Assembly (NCBI GenBank): GCA_013306675.1 | Contig: JABLUY010000018.1 | Location: 62,001-126,000, forward strand | DNA length: 64,000 nucleotides | Direction: 5' to 3' | DNA from: Thraustochytrium sp. TN22 | Lineage: Eukaryota; Sar; Bigyra; Thraustochytrida; Thraustochytriidae | Shown: positions 10,002-19,473 of the stretch, piece by piece | Layout of the letters: the number at the start of each line of letters is the position of its first letter | How positions within the stretch are numbered: position 1 is the stretch's first letter | Position numbers and translations under genes: made by a program | The notes under the pieces: generated by a model | The model's database searches: none | What the model saw: the letters and a program-made list of their open reading frames with translations, nothing else | What the model was told of the DNA's origin: nothing

Positions 10002-11027
10002 CTAAAAGGGTACAATCTGTCCACCATTCACGGCCTTGACGTCGTCGTACACCTGAAGCGCCGAGGCGATGTCTTGAACGGCGCAACCCACGGACTTGAA
10101 GAGCGAAATGCCCTCCTGCACGGGGCCCGGCGCCGGCTGTTCGAGAAAGTCACCCAGTGTCGTGCCGTCAGCCTTGGCGGCAGCGCCAGCCTCCAAGGCA
10201 TTGCGCAAGTCGCCCGAGTCCCAGGCCTCCTCGGTGTCAACGACGAGCCGCGAGCAGCGACGCAGCGTATCCACGTCGAGCTCCGCGTTGGCAGCCAGGT
10301 ACGAGCCGACCGCGTTGACATGCGCGCCATTGCGCAGCCACTCGCCGCGCAGCACCGGCGTGGAGCTGCCCGTGGTGGTGCAGACCACGTCGGCGCGCGC
10401 ACAGGCAGCCTGCACGGCGGCCTCGTCCCCGGACGCGACTGCAATGATCTCGGGCGCCACGCCCCGGGTGCGGCCCTCGTCGTCCAGCGGCATCTCCGGC
10501 AGCTCCTCACGCAGGCGCGCAGCCAGCGCCTCGGCGCGCTCCAGGCCACGGTTTACCAGGACAACGCGCGAGAAGGCGCGCACGCAGCACATCGTACGCA
10601 CGTGCGCCTCGGCCTGCAGGCCCGCGCCCACAACGACCAGCTCGCGCACGTCCTCGCTCGTCATGCGCGCCGTGGCGACTGCCGACCCGGCCGCCGTGCG
10701 TAGCGCCGTCAGATATGTGGCGTCCATCACGCACTCCGTGGACCCGGTGTCCTTGCGAAAGAGCAGCACCACGGCCGGCGTCGTGCCAAGCCCGCGCGCC
10801 GCGTTGCCCGGCCTCACGTTGATGACCTTTTGGCCAAACAGCTCGCTGTCGGCCATGAACGCGGGCTTGAACAATGACGCGCCCTCCACGCCCGGCAGCT
10901 CCACGATGAGGCGCTGCGGCACCGTCGCCGCGCCGCTGCGCAGCGCGCGGAAGGCCGCCTCGTTCGTGCCCACCAGCCGCCACACGCGCGCGTGCGCGCG
11001 CACCATCTCGTCCCGGACCACCAGCAT
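10002..11027 (-). CDS. Ornithine cyclodeaminase / mu-crystallin family protein
   Basis: A 341-residue NAD(P)-dependent protein of the ornithine cyclodeaminase/mu-crystallin fold. Bacterial members turn ornithine into proline; animal mu-crystallin is a ketimine reductase. Seen: the N-terminal beta segment with LFGQKVINVRPGN, the conserved ALRTAAGSAVATARM helix, the Rossmann dinucleotide motif VVGAGLQAEAH, TTTGSSTPVLRGEWLRNGAHVNAVGSY, and SLFKSVGCAVQDIASA near the end. All main blocks are present and the length is normal, so the gene looks complete and intron-free. Which substrate it uses cannot be told from sequence alone. It starts 393 bp from the divergent gene at 11420 and converges on AATF. 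Confidence 0.9.
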   Translation of the reverse strand: MLVVRDEMVRAHARVWRLVGTNEAAFRALRSGAATVPQRLIVELPGVEGASLFKPAFMADSELFGQKVINVRPGNAARGLGTTPAVVLLFRKDTGSTECVMDATYLTALRTAAGSAVATARMTSEDVRELVVVGAGLQAEAHVRTMCCVRAFSRVVLVNRGLERAEALAARLREELPEMPLDDEGRTRGVAPEIIAVASGDEAAVQAACARADVVCTTTGSSTPVLRGEWLRNGAHVNAVGSYLAANAELDVDTLRRCSRLVVDTEEAWDSGDLRNALEAGAAAKADGTTLGDFLEQPAPGPVQEGISLFKSVGCAVQDIASALQVYDDVKAVNGGQIVPF

Positions 11028-11419
11028 CGTGCTGATGCCGCCCGCCTCGGCCGTCCGCCCGCCCTGCTCGGTCTCCGGCTGCTCGGTCCTGACTCTTTGC
11101 TCTCCCGAGAGTCCGAGTCCTGCCTCTGGTCCGTCTTCATCACCACGATGCTGATCAATCTGCGAGGGCGCGGAGGCTCGCCACTCTCGGCGGCACTCTC
11201 ACGGACACCCAGGCAGGCGCGCACCAAGCACTGTGATGATGACCATGACTGATGTGAGCAGAGAAGGGCAGAGCCGCAACCGCCGTCGCTGAGGCGCGTG
11301 GGCTGCGGCGGAGCACGCGGCGCTGGCGCCTGGCGCGAGGAGGGTGCGGGGGGCGGGCGGGAGGGACCCGTGCGCGCTCTTCCTCCCTAGCAGCTTCGAG
11401 CGCTAGCCGAAGCAATACT
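11028..11419. other. Intergenic region between divergent genes
   Basis: 392 bp separating the start codons of the cyclodeaminase-like gene (-) and the three-exon gene (+). It presumably holds both promoters. It has no repeat worth naming and no recognisable motif beyond scattered GATGA/TGATG words near 11230-11250. Confidence 0.4.
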
Positions 11420-12255
11420 ATGCAGGCGGTTCAGTCTGCTGCGCTGGACCTGGCGCATGAGGTCTCGCTCTTCGCGACGCACGTGGACGCGCTCAGGCAG
11501 GCGGATGACCGCCTGCAGGACTGGAACCGCTCCTTTGGTAAGGCGAAGCGTGGATGTTGTCTCTCGAGGTACTTGCGCTCAGGACTGACTCGTGCTGGCA
11601 TGCGCAGGCCGCCTGACCACCTCGGTTGCGCTCATGCAGCGGCAGACCCAGCTGGACCGGGCCAAGCGCGAGGCGCGGCTCAAGGCCATGCGTGCCGCTG
11701 CGGAGCCCGCGCAGCCGGTGTCGCGGCCCGAGCTCGACGCCCCGGCGTCGGATCCCGCGCGGGCGCCCTCACCGCAGCGCAAGGCGCACGCCGAGCAGGC
11801 TGCTCCTCAGCAGGCACCGCAACCACAGCCGCAGCAGCAGCAGCAGCAGAAGCGCGCCGCACGCACAAAGACGGGCAAGTCCTCTCGCAGCAGCGCTCAG
11901 CCGAGCGCGTGGGCGCGCGTCAGTCGCAAGGTGCTCCCGGACCTGCCGCGCAGGTACCACCAGCCGGACCAGCTCAAGCGCCTCGAGCGGATTTGGACGC
12001 TGGTCGATGCGCACCCGGTACGTTGGACCCCCCTTTCCGGCGTGCGCTCTCCGCCGGACTTGCCGTGCGCCCTCACCCACACTGACGACTTGGCCGCAAG
12101 CGCAGGGGAGCGTCCTTGGCGACATTGTCCGCATGTGCGGCTACACCGTGCTCCAGGTCAACGAGTGCTTGGCCACCATGGTCAAGCACGGCCTCGTGGC
12201 CCGCAAGAAGACGCGCACCTCTCTCGCCTACTTCACCCTCAAGCCCCAGTCCTGA
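11420..12255 (+). CDS. Three-exon protein: Dam1-like N-terminal helix, winged-helix-like C-terminus (unassigned)
   Basis: Exons 11420-11537, 11608-12017 and 12106-12255 join in frame to 225 residues; both introns (70 and 88 bp) are GT...CAG with a CTGAC word a short way before the acceptor. The N-terminal 50 residues form a helix pair with WNRSFGRL, faintly recalling the DASH subunit Dam1 signature (..FNESF..LLYGL..). A low-complexity Ala/Pro/Gln section with a glutamine run follows, then a compact block (LKRLERIWTLVDAHP / LGDIVRMCGYTVLQV / HGLVARKKTRTSLAYFTLK) that reads like a winged helix with its beta wing. I do not recognise the whole protein; a kinetochore or transcription role are both possible. 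Confidence applies to the gene model, not to function. Confidence 0.6.
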
Positions 12256-12833
12256 ACTCCTGCCCTGCAAAGCTCGCTAACCTACCCTACACGACGATGA
12301 TTCCTCGCTCTGATCAGCCTCATGTCCCGCTTGCCCCGGAACCGGCTTGCCCCGCTGACCCCTCCGGCTCGCTCGTTCCCACCGCGGCCTGCTCCGAGTC
12401 GCCGGCCGGCTCCTCCATCGCCTTGCAGAGCTCGTCGCGCGCGGCCAGGCGCTGCCGCCCTGCGCCGCCCTCCATTCCAGCTTCTCCGAGCCGTCCGAGT
12501 CCCTCTCCGCCTTGTCGGTGCCGTCCTCCGAGTCGCTCGCGCGCTGGCTCGTCTCGTCTCGCCTCGCCTCGTCGCGTCTCGCGCGTGCGCCGCACGTCCC
12601 GCGCCACCTGCGCAGGCAGGCCTGCGCGGCGGCCTCGGACCTTCCCTGCGCGGCCGGCGCGGCGCGGCGCGGCGCGGCGCGGCGCGGCCCTCGTCCGCTC
12701 TGCGCGCGGCCCGCCCGCCCGCGCCCGCGCGCGCGCCCGCGCCGCGCGTGCCCGCCGGCGGCCGGTCGCGGCCTCGATCCTCGCAGACCCGGAAGCAGAG
12801 CAGCTCGCCAGCGAGAAGGTCCCTCGCTCGACT

Positions 12834-12872
<39 letters not shown>

Positions 12873-13014
12873 GCGGCGGCGGCGGCGCGGTCCCGGCGCT
12901 CGCTCGCGTCCCCCCCCCCCCCCTCCCCCTCCCCCCTCCCGCGCGCGCGCGTGGGCGGGCGAGCAGACCCGCGGCGGGGCGGCCGGAAGACAGCCCGGCG
13001 GCAAGGCAGGCAAG
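12256..13014. other. Intergenic / leader region, extreme GC
   Basis: About 760 bp between two genes on the plus strand. It contains (GGCGC)n-like runs near 12658-12690, GGC-triplet runs near 12848-12890 and a C-only run near 12911-12922 followed by CT and GC tracts. No gene supported; long open frames here are a side effect of the absence of A/T-rich stop codons. Confidence 0.5.
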
Positions 13015-13677
13015 ATGCACCGCTTCGTGGGCAAGAAGAAGGAGAAGGCGCCGGTGGCGACGCTGGAGGAGACGAGCCAGCGGCTGGACGGGCGGTCCGA
13101 GACGATCGACCAGAAGATCGCGCGGCTGGACCGCGAGCTGGTGCCCATCAAGAAGCAGCTGGCCACCGCCAAGGGCGCGCGCAAGGAGCAGCTCAAGAAG
13201 CGCGCCCTCGGCCTGCTGCGGCGCCGGAAGATGTACGAGAAGCAGCGCGACCAGCTCGGCGCGCAGCAGTTCAACATGGACCAGCAGGCCTTCATGGTGG
13301 AGAGCATGCGCGATACCGTGGACACCGTTGCCACCATGAAGAGCTCCGCCAAGGTGCTCAAGAAGCAGATGAAGGCCGTCAAGCTGGACGAGATCGAGGA
13401 CATCCAGGACGATCTCCAGGACCTCATGTACGACCACGAAGAGATCCAGGAGGTCATGGCGCGCAGCCTTGGCGTCGACGACGACATCGACGAGAGCGAA
13501 CTCGACGACGAGCTCGCTGCGCTTGACGACCTTGAGCTCGAGGACCTTGCCGAGGACGAGGACGAGGCCGACTACCTCAAGCCTTCCCGCCTGCCGTCCG
13601 CGCCGACCGCCAACGTCGGCGGCCAGCGCGAGGATCAGCGCCAGGGCCTGCCGCCCGTGCCCCTGCCCGAGCCGTGA
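13015..13677 (+). CDS. CHMP5: ESCRT-III subunit CHMP5 / VPS60
   Basis: A 220-residue SNF7-family protein with the CHMP5/Vps60 signature: start MHRFVGKKKEKAP, the segment LDGRSETIDQKIARLDREL, the basic KKRALGLLRRRKMYEKQRDQL helix region, QQFNMDQQAFMVESM, and an acidic C-terminal half (DEIEDIQDDLQDLM, then ELDDELAAL). It is part of the late ESCRT-III machinery on endosomes, binds LIP5/Vta1 and helps control Vps4 in multivesicular-body formation. Length matches human CHMP5 (about 219). A basic N-terminal core and acidic autoinhibitory tail are both present. No intron. The end has an added Pro/Gln-rich tail typical of quickly evolving linkers. Confidence 0.95.
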   Translation: MHRFVGKKKEKAPVATLEETSQRLDGRSETIDQKIARLDRELVPIKKQLATAKGARKEQLKKRALGLLRRRKMYEKQRDQLGAQQFNMDQQAFMVESMRDTVDTVATMKSSAKVLKKQMKAVKLDEIEDIQDDLQDLMYDHEEIQEVMARSLGVDDDIDESELDDELAALDDLELEDLAEDEDEADYLKPSRLPSAPTANVGGQREDQRQGLPPVPLPEP

Positions 13678-14040
13678 CCGTGAAGTGCCCATCGCGCGCA
13701 CCCACATGCACCCATGCACCGACTCGAGAGTGCCGGGCGCCGGGCGGGCGGCCCCCCGGTACTCTTTCATGCCAAGTACCCATTCACAGCAGAGACCAGA
13801 TTGCCATTCAGATGAAAGCACCAGCACACACTTTCCCCTTCTTTTTTTGTTTCGTTTTTTCCAAAGTGGCTAGCTAGCGTACTACGGATGTGCCATGCCG
13901 TGTCGTGTCGTGTCGTATCGTGTCGAGTCGAGTCGAGTCGTATCGTATCGCGTCGCGTCAGCGTCGCGTCGGATCGTGTCGTATCGTGTGTCGTGTCGCA
14001 TCGTGTGTCGCATCGTATCGTGCTGCGACCGCGCCCAGCG
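13678..14040. other. Convergent intergenic region with pentanucleotide array
   Basis: Lies between the 3' ends of CHMP5 (+) and RPAP3 (-). The left half is unremarkable and includes a T-rich patch (13845-13862) that could belong to a polyadenylation region. The right half is the pentanucleotide repeat described separately. Confidence 0.5.
13898..14026. repeat. Degenerate (TCGTG/TCGTA/TCGAG)n array
   Basis: About 130 bp built of 5-bp words TCGTG, TCGTA, TCGAG, TCGCG and a few TGTGTCG insertions. Every unit keeps TCG, so variation is confined to the last two bases. Confidence 0.85.
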
Positions 14041-15671
14041 TCAGCGCAATACCGCGCAGAGTCGGGAAGATCCTAGACCGGCAGCCTGCAGACTCTGCAC
14101 GAGCGCGTCCTTATCGCGCCTGCCCAGAAACATGATGCTCATGTCCATGCTGGGCACCGCGGCGAGCGCGTCCGCCGCCTCCATGCCGCGACCCTCGCCC
14201 AGGGCCGCCAGTGCCTCCACCATCTCCGTCAGCATGTCGGCCTCGGGCGCACTGCGCGCAAACAGCCGTCGCACGCCGCTCGCACCCAGAATCTCGCCCA
14301 CCAGCTTGCCCCGGGCCTCCGGATCGCCGCGCAGCTCCTTCCACACGCGCTCGAAGTCGTACATGGACTGAGGTGCGCTCGTAGGCAGGGCGACGCCCAC
14401 GCGCCGCGCCGCCGCCGTCACGAGCGCGGGCGCCTTGGCCTCCGAGTTGGGCCTCACCTCCTCCTCCTCCTCTCGCGGCGACAAGGAAGCCTTCTCCTCG
14501 GTCACGTCCGTCGCGACCGCCTTGGCCGGGGCCTTGGCCGGGGCCACAGGCGTCGCCTCGTTGGTGGCGCGGTTTTCGTCAGCCACTTGTCGTCCTTCCA
14601 CCTCCTCGATCATGTCGGCTGTCTCCTTGACCTGCTCGCCCGGTTTGGCAGCCTCGGAGCGCGTGCGGGTGATGGCGACGCGCTGCCGAGGCGCACGCCG
14701 CGCCGCCGCGCGAATAAATTCGCGCGTGCGCGCGAGCTCCGCGATGGCCTGTCGGTTCTGCGGCTCAAGCTCGCGCACGCGCGCAAAGTCCGCAAAGGCG
14801 GCGCGGTGCCTTCCGAGCGCGTTGCGCGCCGTCCCGCGGCGCGTGAGCGACTTGACATGGACCGGATCTAGCGCCAGCGCGCTGCAGCAGTCCGCCTCGG
14901 AGGCGGTAAAGTCCTTGAGCTTGAGCAGCGCCATGGCGCGGTTCGAGTAGGCTGCCACGCTACGCGGGTTGAAGCCGATTGCACGCGTGTAAAACTTGAC
15001 CGCCTGCGCAAAGTCCCCGCGCTGATAGTACTCGTTGCCACGCTCGCGCTCCGTCACATCGCGCGCCTTCGCCTCGACGGGCTCGGCCGCCGGGAAGGAC
15101 GCCGCCTCGTCCTGTGCCACCCGGCCCGTCGCCTGCGCGGGCACGATGCTCGCCGGTGTCAGGGGTACTCCCGGGGCCGGCGTCGCGCTTTCGACTCCCG
15201 TCGCCGGCACTGCAGGCCCCGGCTGCGGGGCGGGCGACTCTTCGTCCACCTCGGCGAGCGCGCGGTCCACGTCAAAGGACTCCCACTTCTTGTAGCCCTG
15301 GTCATACGTATGCGCAGCAGCGCTCCCGGGCTTGGTGGTGGTGGTGGTGGTGGTGGTGGCCGTGGTGGCTGTGGTGGCCGTCGTGGCGCCGCCGCGTACC
15401 GGAACGGCCTTCACCTGCGTCTTGCTGGCCGGCGCTTGCTTGGCCCTCAGCGTCGCATCCTTCTTCTTGATGGACGCCTCCCAGCGCGCCAGGTCCGAGC
15501 TATAGTCCTGCGCCGCGCGCTCCGCCTCTTCGTTAGCCCAGCCAGCAGCAGCCCACCGGCCGCCGCGGTTGCCCTCGCGTCGCGCTCCCGCCCGCTCCTC
15601 CCACCTACCTGCAGCCGCTCCGCGTCCTGCCTGATCTTGAGCTGCGCCTGCAGCGCCTTGGCCGCCTCCAT
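14041..15671 (-). CDS. RPAP3: RPAP3 (R2TP co-chaperone; RNA polymerase II-associated protein 3)
   Basis: Two exons on the minus strand: 15609-15671 (21 codons, start MEAAKALQAQLK) and 14041-15507, split by a 101-bp GT-AG intron in phase 0; product 509 residues. The junction restores the RPAP3/SPAG1 N-terminal helix (..IRQDAERLQ|DYSSDLARWEASIKKKD). Three TPR repeats follow (start RERGNEYYQRGDFAQAV), which in RPAP3 bind the C-termini of HSP90/HSP70. The last 110 residues match the RPAP3 C-terminal domain (YDFERVWKEL ... LVGEILGASGVRRLF) that docks on RUVBL1/2. R2TP assembles RNA polymerases, snoRNPs, PIKKs and, in ciliates and animals, axonemal dyneins. A His/Thr-type triplet run lies in the linker. 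It shares a 325-bp promoter region with the RecQ gene. Confidence 0.92.
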
Positions 15672-15927
15672 CGCGCCGCCCCCGCGCCTCGCCTTCGCCT
15701 TGGCCCTCGCCGCCGCCGCTCTGCTGGCCGCGCCGCGCCGCGCCGCGCCGCGCGCGCCGCTCCTCCAACGTTCGGGCCCTGCCGCCTCGCCTGTCGGCCT
15801 GAGCGGCGAAGCGCAAAACCCCCAAAATTCAAATTTTGCCCGCGCCGCGCGCTGCGGCGGCGACGCGGGGGAGGCGGCGCGGCGCGCTTCTCTGCGCGCG
15901 CAGCAGGCCGGCCGGCCGGCCGGCCGG

Positions 15928-15958
<31 letters not shown>

Positions 15959-15996
15959 CGCGGCCAGACGGGCCAGGCGGAGAGGAGGCGGCTAGC
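15672..15996. promoter_or_regulatory. Bidirectional promoter RPAP3 / RecQ helicase
   Basis: 325 bp between divergent starts. It holds an AT-rich near-palindrome AAAATTCAAATTTT (15824-15837) amid G+C, and a (GGCC)n-(GGCA)n tract (15906-15958) just before the helicase start. The AT patch resembles patches at 8079 and 58321. Confidence 0.45.
15906..15958. repeat. (GGCC)n / (GGCA)n compound microsatellite
   Basis: About five GGCC units pass without a gap into about eight GGCA units in the 5' leader of the RecQ helicase gene. Confidence 0.9.
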
Positions 15997-18900
15997 ATGG
16001 TGGCGGCCGCCATGCGGCACAACCTCGCGGAACACCTCGCGGAGCGCGACAGGGAGCTCCAGCGCGACGCCACGGCGTACCTGCGCAGGCGGTGCCACGT
16101 GCAAGGGGTGGCGCCGCCCTCCTCCTCCTCCTCCTCCTCACAGCAGCAGCAACAACAACAGCAAGAGCGGCAGGTGCAAGCGCAGGCACAGGCGCAGCGC
16201 AGAGCGGAGAGGGAACGCGCCATGGCCTTGCTCAGGACCACTAGCTTCGCGGCCCTGGCGCACAAGGCCGGCACGAGCGGGCTCGGCCCAGACCTCTCCG
16301 CGCTCCCACCGCCCGACCAGCATCGGCTCACGCCGCAGCCGCGGCCGCAGCCGCAGCCCCGGCCCGTTCCGCCGCCGCAGCAGGCCGTCCAACCACCACC
16401 GCCGCAGCGCGCTGTCCAGCCCGCACAGGCGCAGGCGCAAGTGCAGGCTGCCAGCACCAAGTCAGCGCAGGAGATCATGGACGCAGAGGGCTGGACCATG
16501 GAGGACCTCATGGAAGAGCTGCAGGGCGCGCCCAAGGTGCAGGGCACGGCGCAGCCGCGTCGCGCGTTCCCATCGGCGAGCCCCGCCATTCCGGCCACGC
16601 CGGTCACGCAGCCAAACCACACCTTCACGCCGCAGGCGCCCTCAGCGCGCGCTGACCGCGCGATCGACAACGGCATCTCGCCACCGCCGTTCCAGGCCCA
16701 TGCGCTCCAGCGCGCTCCCTCCTCGTCCTCCTCCTCGTCCTCGTCCTCTCTGTTCTCTTCCTCGTCCATGTCGGTCGTGCACATGGATGGTCCGCGCTAC
16801 GAGCCGCTGCGCGCCGTGCCTTTGCCGGTAGCGGACGGAAAGAAGCAGGCGCAGGCGGGCGAAGGGGTCCTGGTCGCGGACAAGCTCATGCGGGTCGAGG
16901 ATCAGCTCGAGGCGTCGACGCGCGCCGACTTTGACTGGACGTCCGTGTACGACACCAACAAGCGGTACTTTGGTTACGACCGGTTCCGGCCGGGCCAGCG
17001 CTCGGCGATCCACGCCAGCCTCACGGGCCGTGACGCCTTCATCCTCATGCCAACGGGCGGCGGCAAGTCGCTGTGCTACCAGGTGCCGGCGCTCATCTCG
17101 CCCGGCGTCACGGTGGTCATCTCGCCGCTGGTCTCGCTTATCCAGGACCAGGTCACCTCGCTTACGGCCTGCGGCGTCAAGGCAGCCTTCTTCCTCGGCC
17201 AGGGCGCCGGCATGGACGGCTCCGGCCCAACGTACCACGAGATTGCCTCGGGACTGCGCGACGGGTCGACCAGTCTCCTCTATGTGACGCCGGAGAAGAT
17301 CGCGCAGAGCCCGTCCTTTGGCCAGATGCTGCAGGAGCTAGTGCACAAGAATCTGCTGGCGCGCTTCGTCATCGACGAGGCACATTGCGTCAGCGAGTGG
17401 GGCCATGACTTTCGCAACGACTATCTGCGCCTCAACGCGCTTCGCCACAACTTCCCCTCGGTCCCCATCATCGCGCTCACCGCCACGGCCACGCCCCTCG
17501 TCATTAGCGACGTGATCAACGTGCTTGGCCTGCGCGATCCCAAGGTCGTCAAGCTCAGCTTCAACCGCGCCAACCTGCGCTACAAGATCATGGCCAAGAA
17601 GCGCGGCATGAAGCAAAACATTGACCTGCTGGCCGAATTCATCACCTCGGGCCCGCGCCGCAATCAGTGCGGCATCGTCTACTGCTTCTCGCGCATGGAG
17701 ACCGAGCAGGTTTGTGAAGGCCTGCAGCGCAAGCTTGGCGCGCACGCCGTCACGTACTACCACGCCGGCCTCGCCGAGGCCGGCGACCGCCAGGACCGCC
17801 AGAACGCGTGGAGCACCAGCAAGGTGCGCGTCATCGTCGCCACCATCGCCTTTGGTATGGGCATCAACAAGCCCGACGTGCGCTTCGTCGTGCACTTTAC
17901 CACGCCCAAGTCCATCACCAACTATTACCAGGAGAGCGGTCGCGCCGGCCGCGATGGCAAGCCTGCCGAGTGCGTCGTGCTCTTTAGCCTCTCGGACAAG
18001 CACCGTCTCGAGCGCCTAATTCGGGGCGATGGTCCTGGCGGCGGAGGCGGCGGAGGCGGCTTTGGCGGCGGAGGCCGCGGCGGCTTTGGCGGCCGATACG
18101 GTGGAGCTGGCAACAACGGCGGCTACAATGGCTCTGGCTCTGGCTCTGGCTCCTCCTCGGGCCCGCCCGCGGCGCGCAAGGTGCACCGTCAGCTGCTGGA
18201 GCTGAACCAGATGGTCAACTTTTGCCTCAATCGCGCCGAGTGCCGTCGCTCGCTCATCTGCGGCCACTTTAACGAGGTCTTCGACGAGGCGCAGTGCAAG
18301 GGCACCTGCGACAACTGCCGCGACCGCGGCGGTCGCGCCATCCGGACCGTTGACGCCTCGGACTTGGCACGCACGCTCGTTCGCGTCGTGCAACACCAGG
18401 ACAGCGCGGCGGGCCAAAAGACCACCATGGGCAACCTCACCAAGACCGTGCGCGGCGCCTCGGGCGGCGCGCGCGACGCACCAGGTTTCGGCCGCTTCTC
18501 GAGCTGGAAGATTTGCGACGTCGAGCGCGTCATCTCGCAGCTCTTCGTCAATGGCGCGCTCGAGGAGTACGACCTGGCCAAGGGCGGCTACGTCAACTCG
18601 TATGTTCGTCCCGGCCACGACGCCCAGGCCTTTCTGCGCTCCTCCTCGCCCGTCGAGCTCCGCGTGTGCGACGACCGCTCCTCCGGCGCCGCCGGCAGTG
18701 GGACCGGCCGAGGCAGCAGCAGCAACAGCAGCAGCGGCGGCGGTGGCGGCGGCGGCGGCCGGGGTGCCACCACCAGCTCAGGCCGCCGCGCGGCGCAGCC
18801 ATCCTCGGGCGGTCGCAAGCGCGATCACATGTCCGCTGTCGGCGGCGGCGCGGCCGGGAGCGCCTCGAAGCGCGGCAGGGCGGACTTTGGTAGTCTTGCC

Positions 18901-19332
18901 TACAACGCTGCCCACGATGCGGGCCTGGGCCTGGGCGTGGGTCTTGGACTCGGGAACGGCAGCTCTGCCGCCAACAGTGGCCGCACGCCGCAACACCTTC
19001 GCGCCGGCCTGCTGGAGCGCCTCCGCGAGGCTACAGCGCGCGTCGTGCAGAACTCCGTCAGCACGAGCTCCCAGCTCTCGCGGCACTGGCTCATCTTCAG
19101 CGACGACCACCTGCGCGCAATCGCGGCTGCGCTCCCACTCAATCTGTACGAGCTGGGCCAGATTCCTGGCATCGGCGCCAACAAGGCCTCCGCCAAGGGC
19201 GGGCATCTGGTCGACGTCATTGCCGACTTCGTGCGCGAACACGGCGTGGACGTCGCAGCATTGCCCCCGTTTCAGGCTGCCGTGGACGCTACCAGCTTCG
19301 ACGATGCCGAGGCCACCATGGATGGCTATTGA
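15997..19332 (+). CDS. BLM: BLM/Sgs1-type RecQ DNA helicase
   Basis: A 1111-residue 3'-5' helicase of the Bloom/Sgs1 class that unwinds recombination intermediates, usually with Top3-Rmi1. Order: a disordered Gln/Pro/Ser-rich N-terminus (1-300), RecQ motif 0 (FGYDRFRPGQ, about 325), Walker A MPTGGGKS (about 350), DEAH box IDEAHCVSEWGHDFR (about 458), ALTATAT, helicase C with YYHAGL and the ESGRAGRDG arginine-finger motif (about 645), a zinc-binding RecQ element with four Cys (C..CRRSLICGHF..C..TCDNC), the RQC winged helix, and a C-terminal HRDC domain (SRHWLIFSDDHL). Presence of HRDC argues for BLM over RECQ5. A Gly-rich insert (18030-18170) separates the helicase lobe from the zinc element, and a second Ser/Gly run precedes HRDC. 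No introns. Confidence 0.93.
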   Translation: MVAAAMRHNLAEHLAERDRELQRDATAYLRRRCHVQGVAPPSSSSSSSQQQQQQQQERQVQAQAQAQRRAERERAMALLRTTSFAALAHKAGTSGLGPDLSALPPPDQHRLTPQPRPQPQPRPVPPPQQAVQPPPPQRAVQPAQAQAQVQAASTKSAQEIMDAEGWTMEDLMEELQGAPKVQGTAQPRRAFPSASPAIPATPVTQPNHTFTPQAPSARADRAIDNGISPPPFQAHALQRAPSSSSSSSSSSLFSSSSMSVVHMDGPRYEPLRAVPLPVADGKKQAQAGEGVLVADKLMRVEDQLEASTRADFDWTSVYDTNKRYFGYDRFRPGQRSAIHASLTGRDAFILMPTGGGKSLCYQVPALISPGVTVVISPLVSLIQDQVTSLTACGVKAAFFLGQGAGMDGSGPTYHEIASGLRDGSTSLLYVTPEKIAQSPSFGQMLQELVHKNLLARFVIDEAHCVSEWGHDFRNDYLRLNALRHNFPSVPIIALTATATPLVISDVINVLGLRDPKVVKLSFNRANLRYKIMAKKRGMKQNIDLLAEFITSGPRRNQCGIVYCFSRMETEQVCEGLQRKLGAHAVTYYHAGLAEAGDRQDRQNAWSTSKVRVIVATIAFGMGINKPDVRFVVHFTTPKSITNYYQESGRAGRDGKPAECVVLFSLSDKHRLERLIRGDGPGGGGGGGGFGGGGRGGFGGRYGGAGNNGGYNGSGSGSGSSSGPPAARKVHRQLLELNQMVNFCLNRAECRRSLICGHFNEVFDEAQCKGTCDNCRDRGGRAIRTVDASDLARTLVRVVQHQDSAAGQKTTMGNLTKTVRGASGGARDAPGFGRFSSWKICDVERVISQLFVNGALEEYDLAKGGYVNSYVRPGHDAQAFLRSSSPVELRVCDDRSSGAAGSGTGRGSSSNSSSGGGGGGGGRGATTSSGRRAAQPSSGGRKRDHMSAVGGGAAGSASKRGRADFGSLAYNAAHDAGLGLGVGLGLGNGSSAANSGRTPQHLRAGLLERLREATARVVQNSVSTSSQLSRHWLIFSDDHLRAIAAALPLNLYELGQIPGIGANKASAKGGHLVDVIADFVREHGVDVAALPPFQAAVDATSFDDAEATMDGY

Positions 19333-19473
19333 GTGAGTGAGAGTAACTCCCAAAGAACTTGAAGAAGAAAAGAGAAGAAAACAAAAGAGGGGTCAGTCTG
19401 GGCATGCCATCAGGTAGCCTACGCTTCATCCATGGCCCTAATCTACACGCGCGCGCCGGCCGGCGGGTCTGGG
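19333..19473. other. Short convergent 3' region
   Basis: 141 bp between the ends of the RecQ gene and ARV1; A-rich just after the RecQ stop (19350-19390), otherwise featureless. Confidence 0.4.

Noticed and set aside
12911-12950. C-run followed by CT and GC tracts as a possible structured regulatory element
   Set aside because: Pure homopolymer and microsatellite; more likely a promoter-region or sequencing-difficult tract than a defined element.
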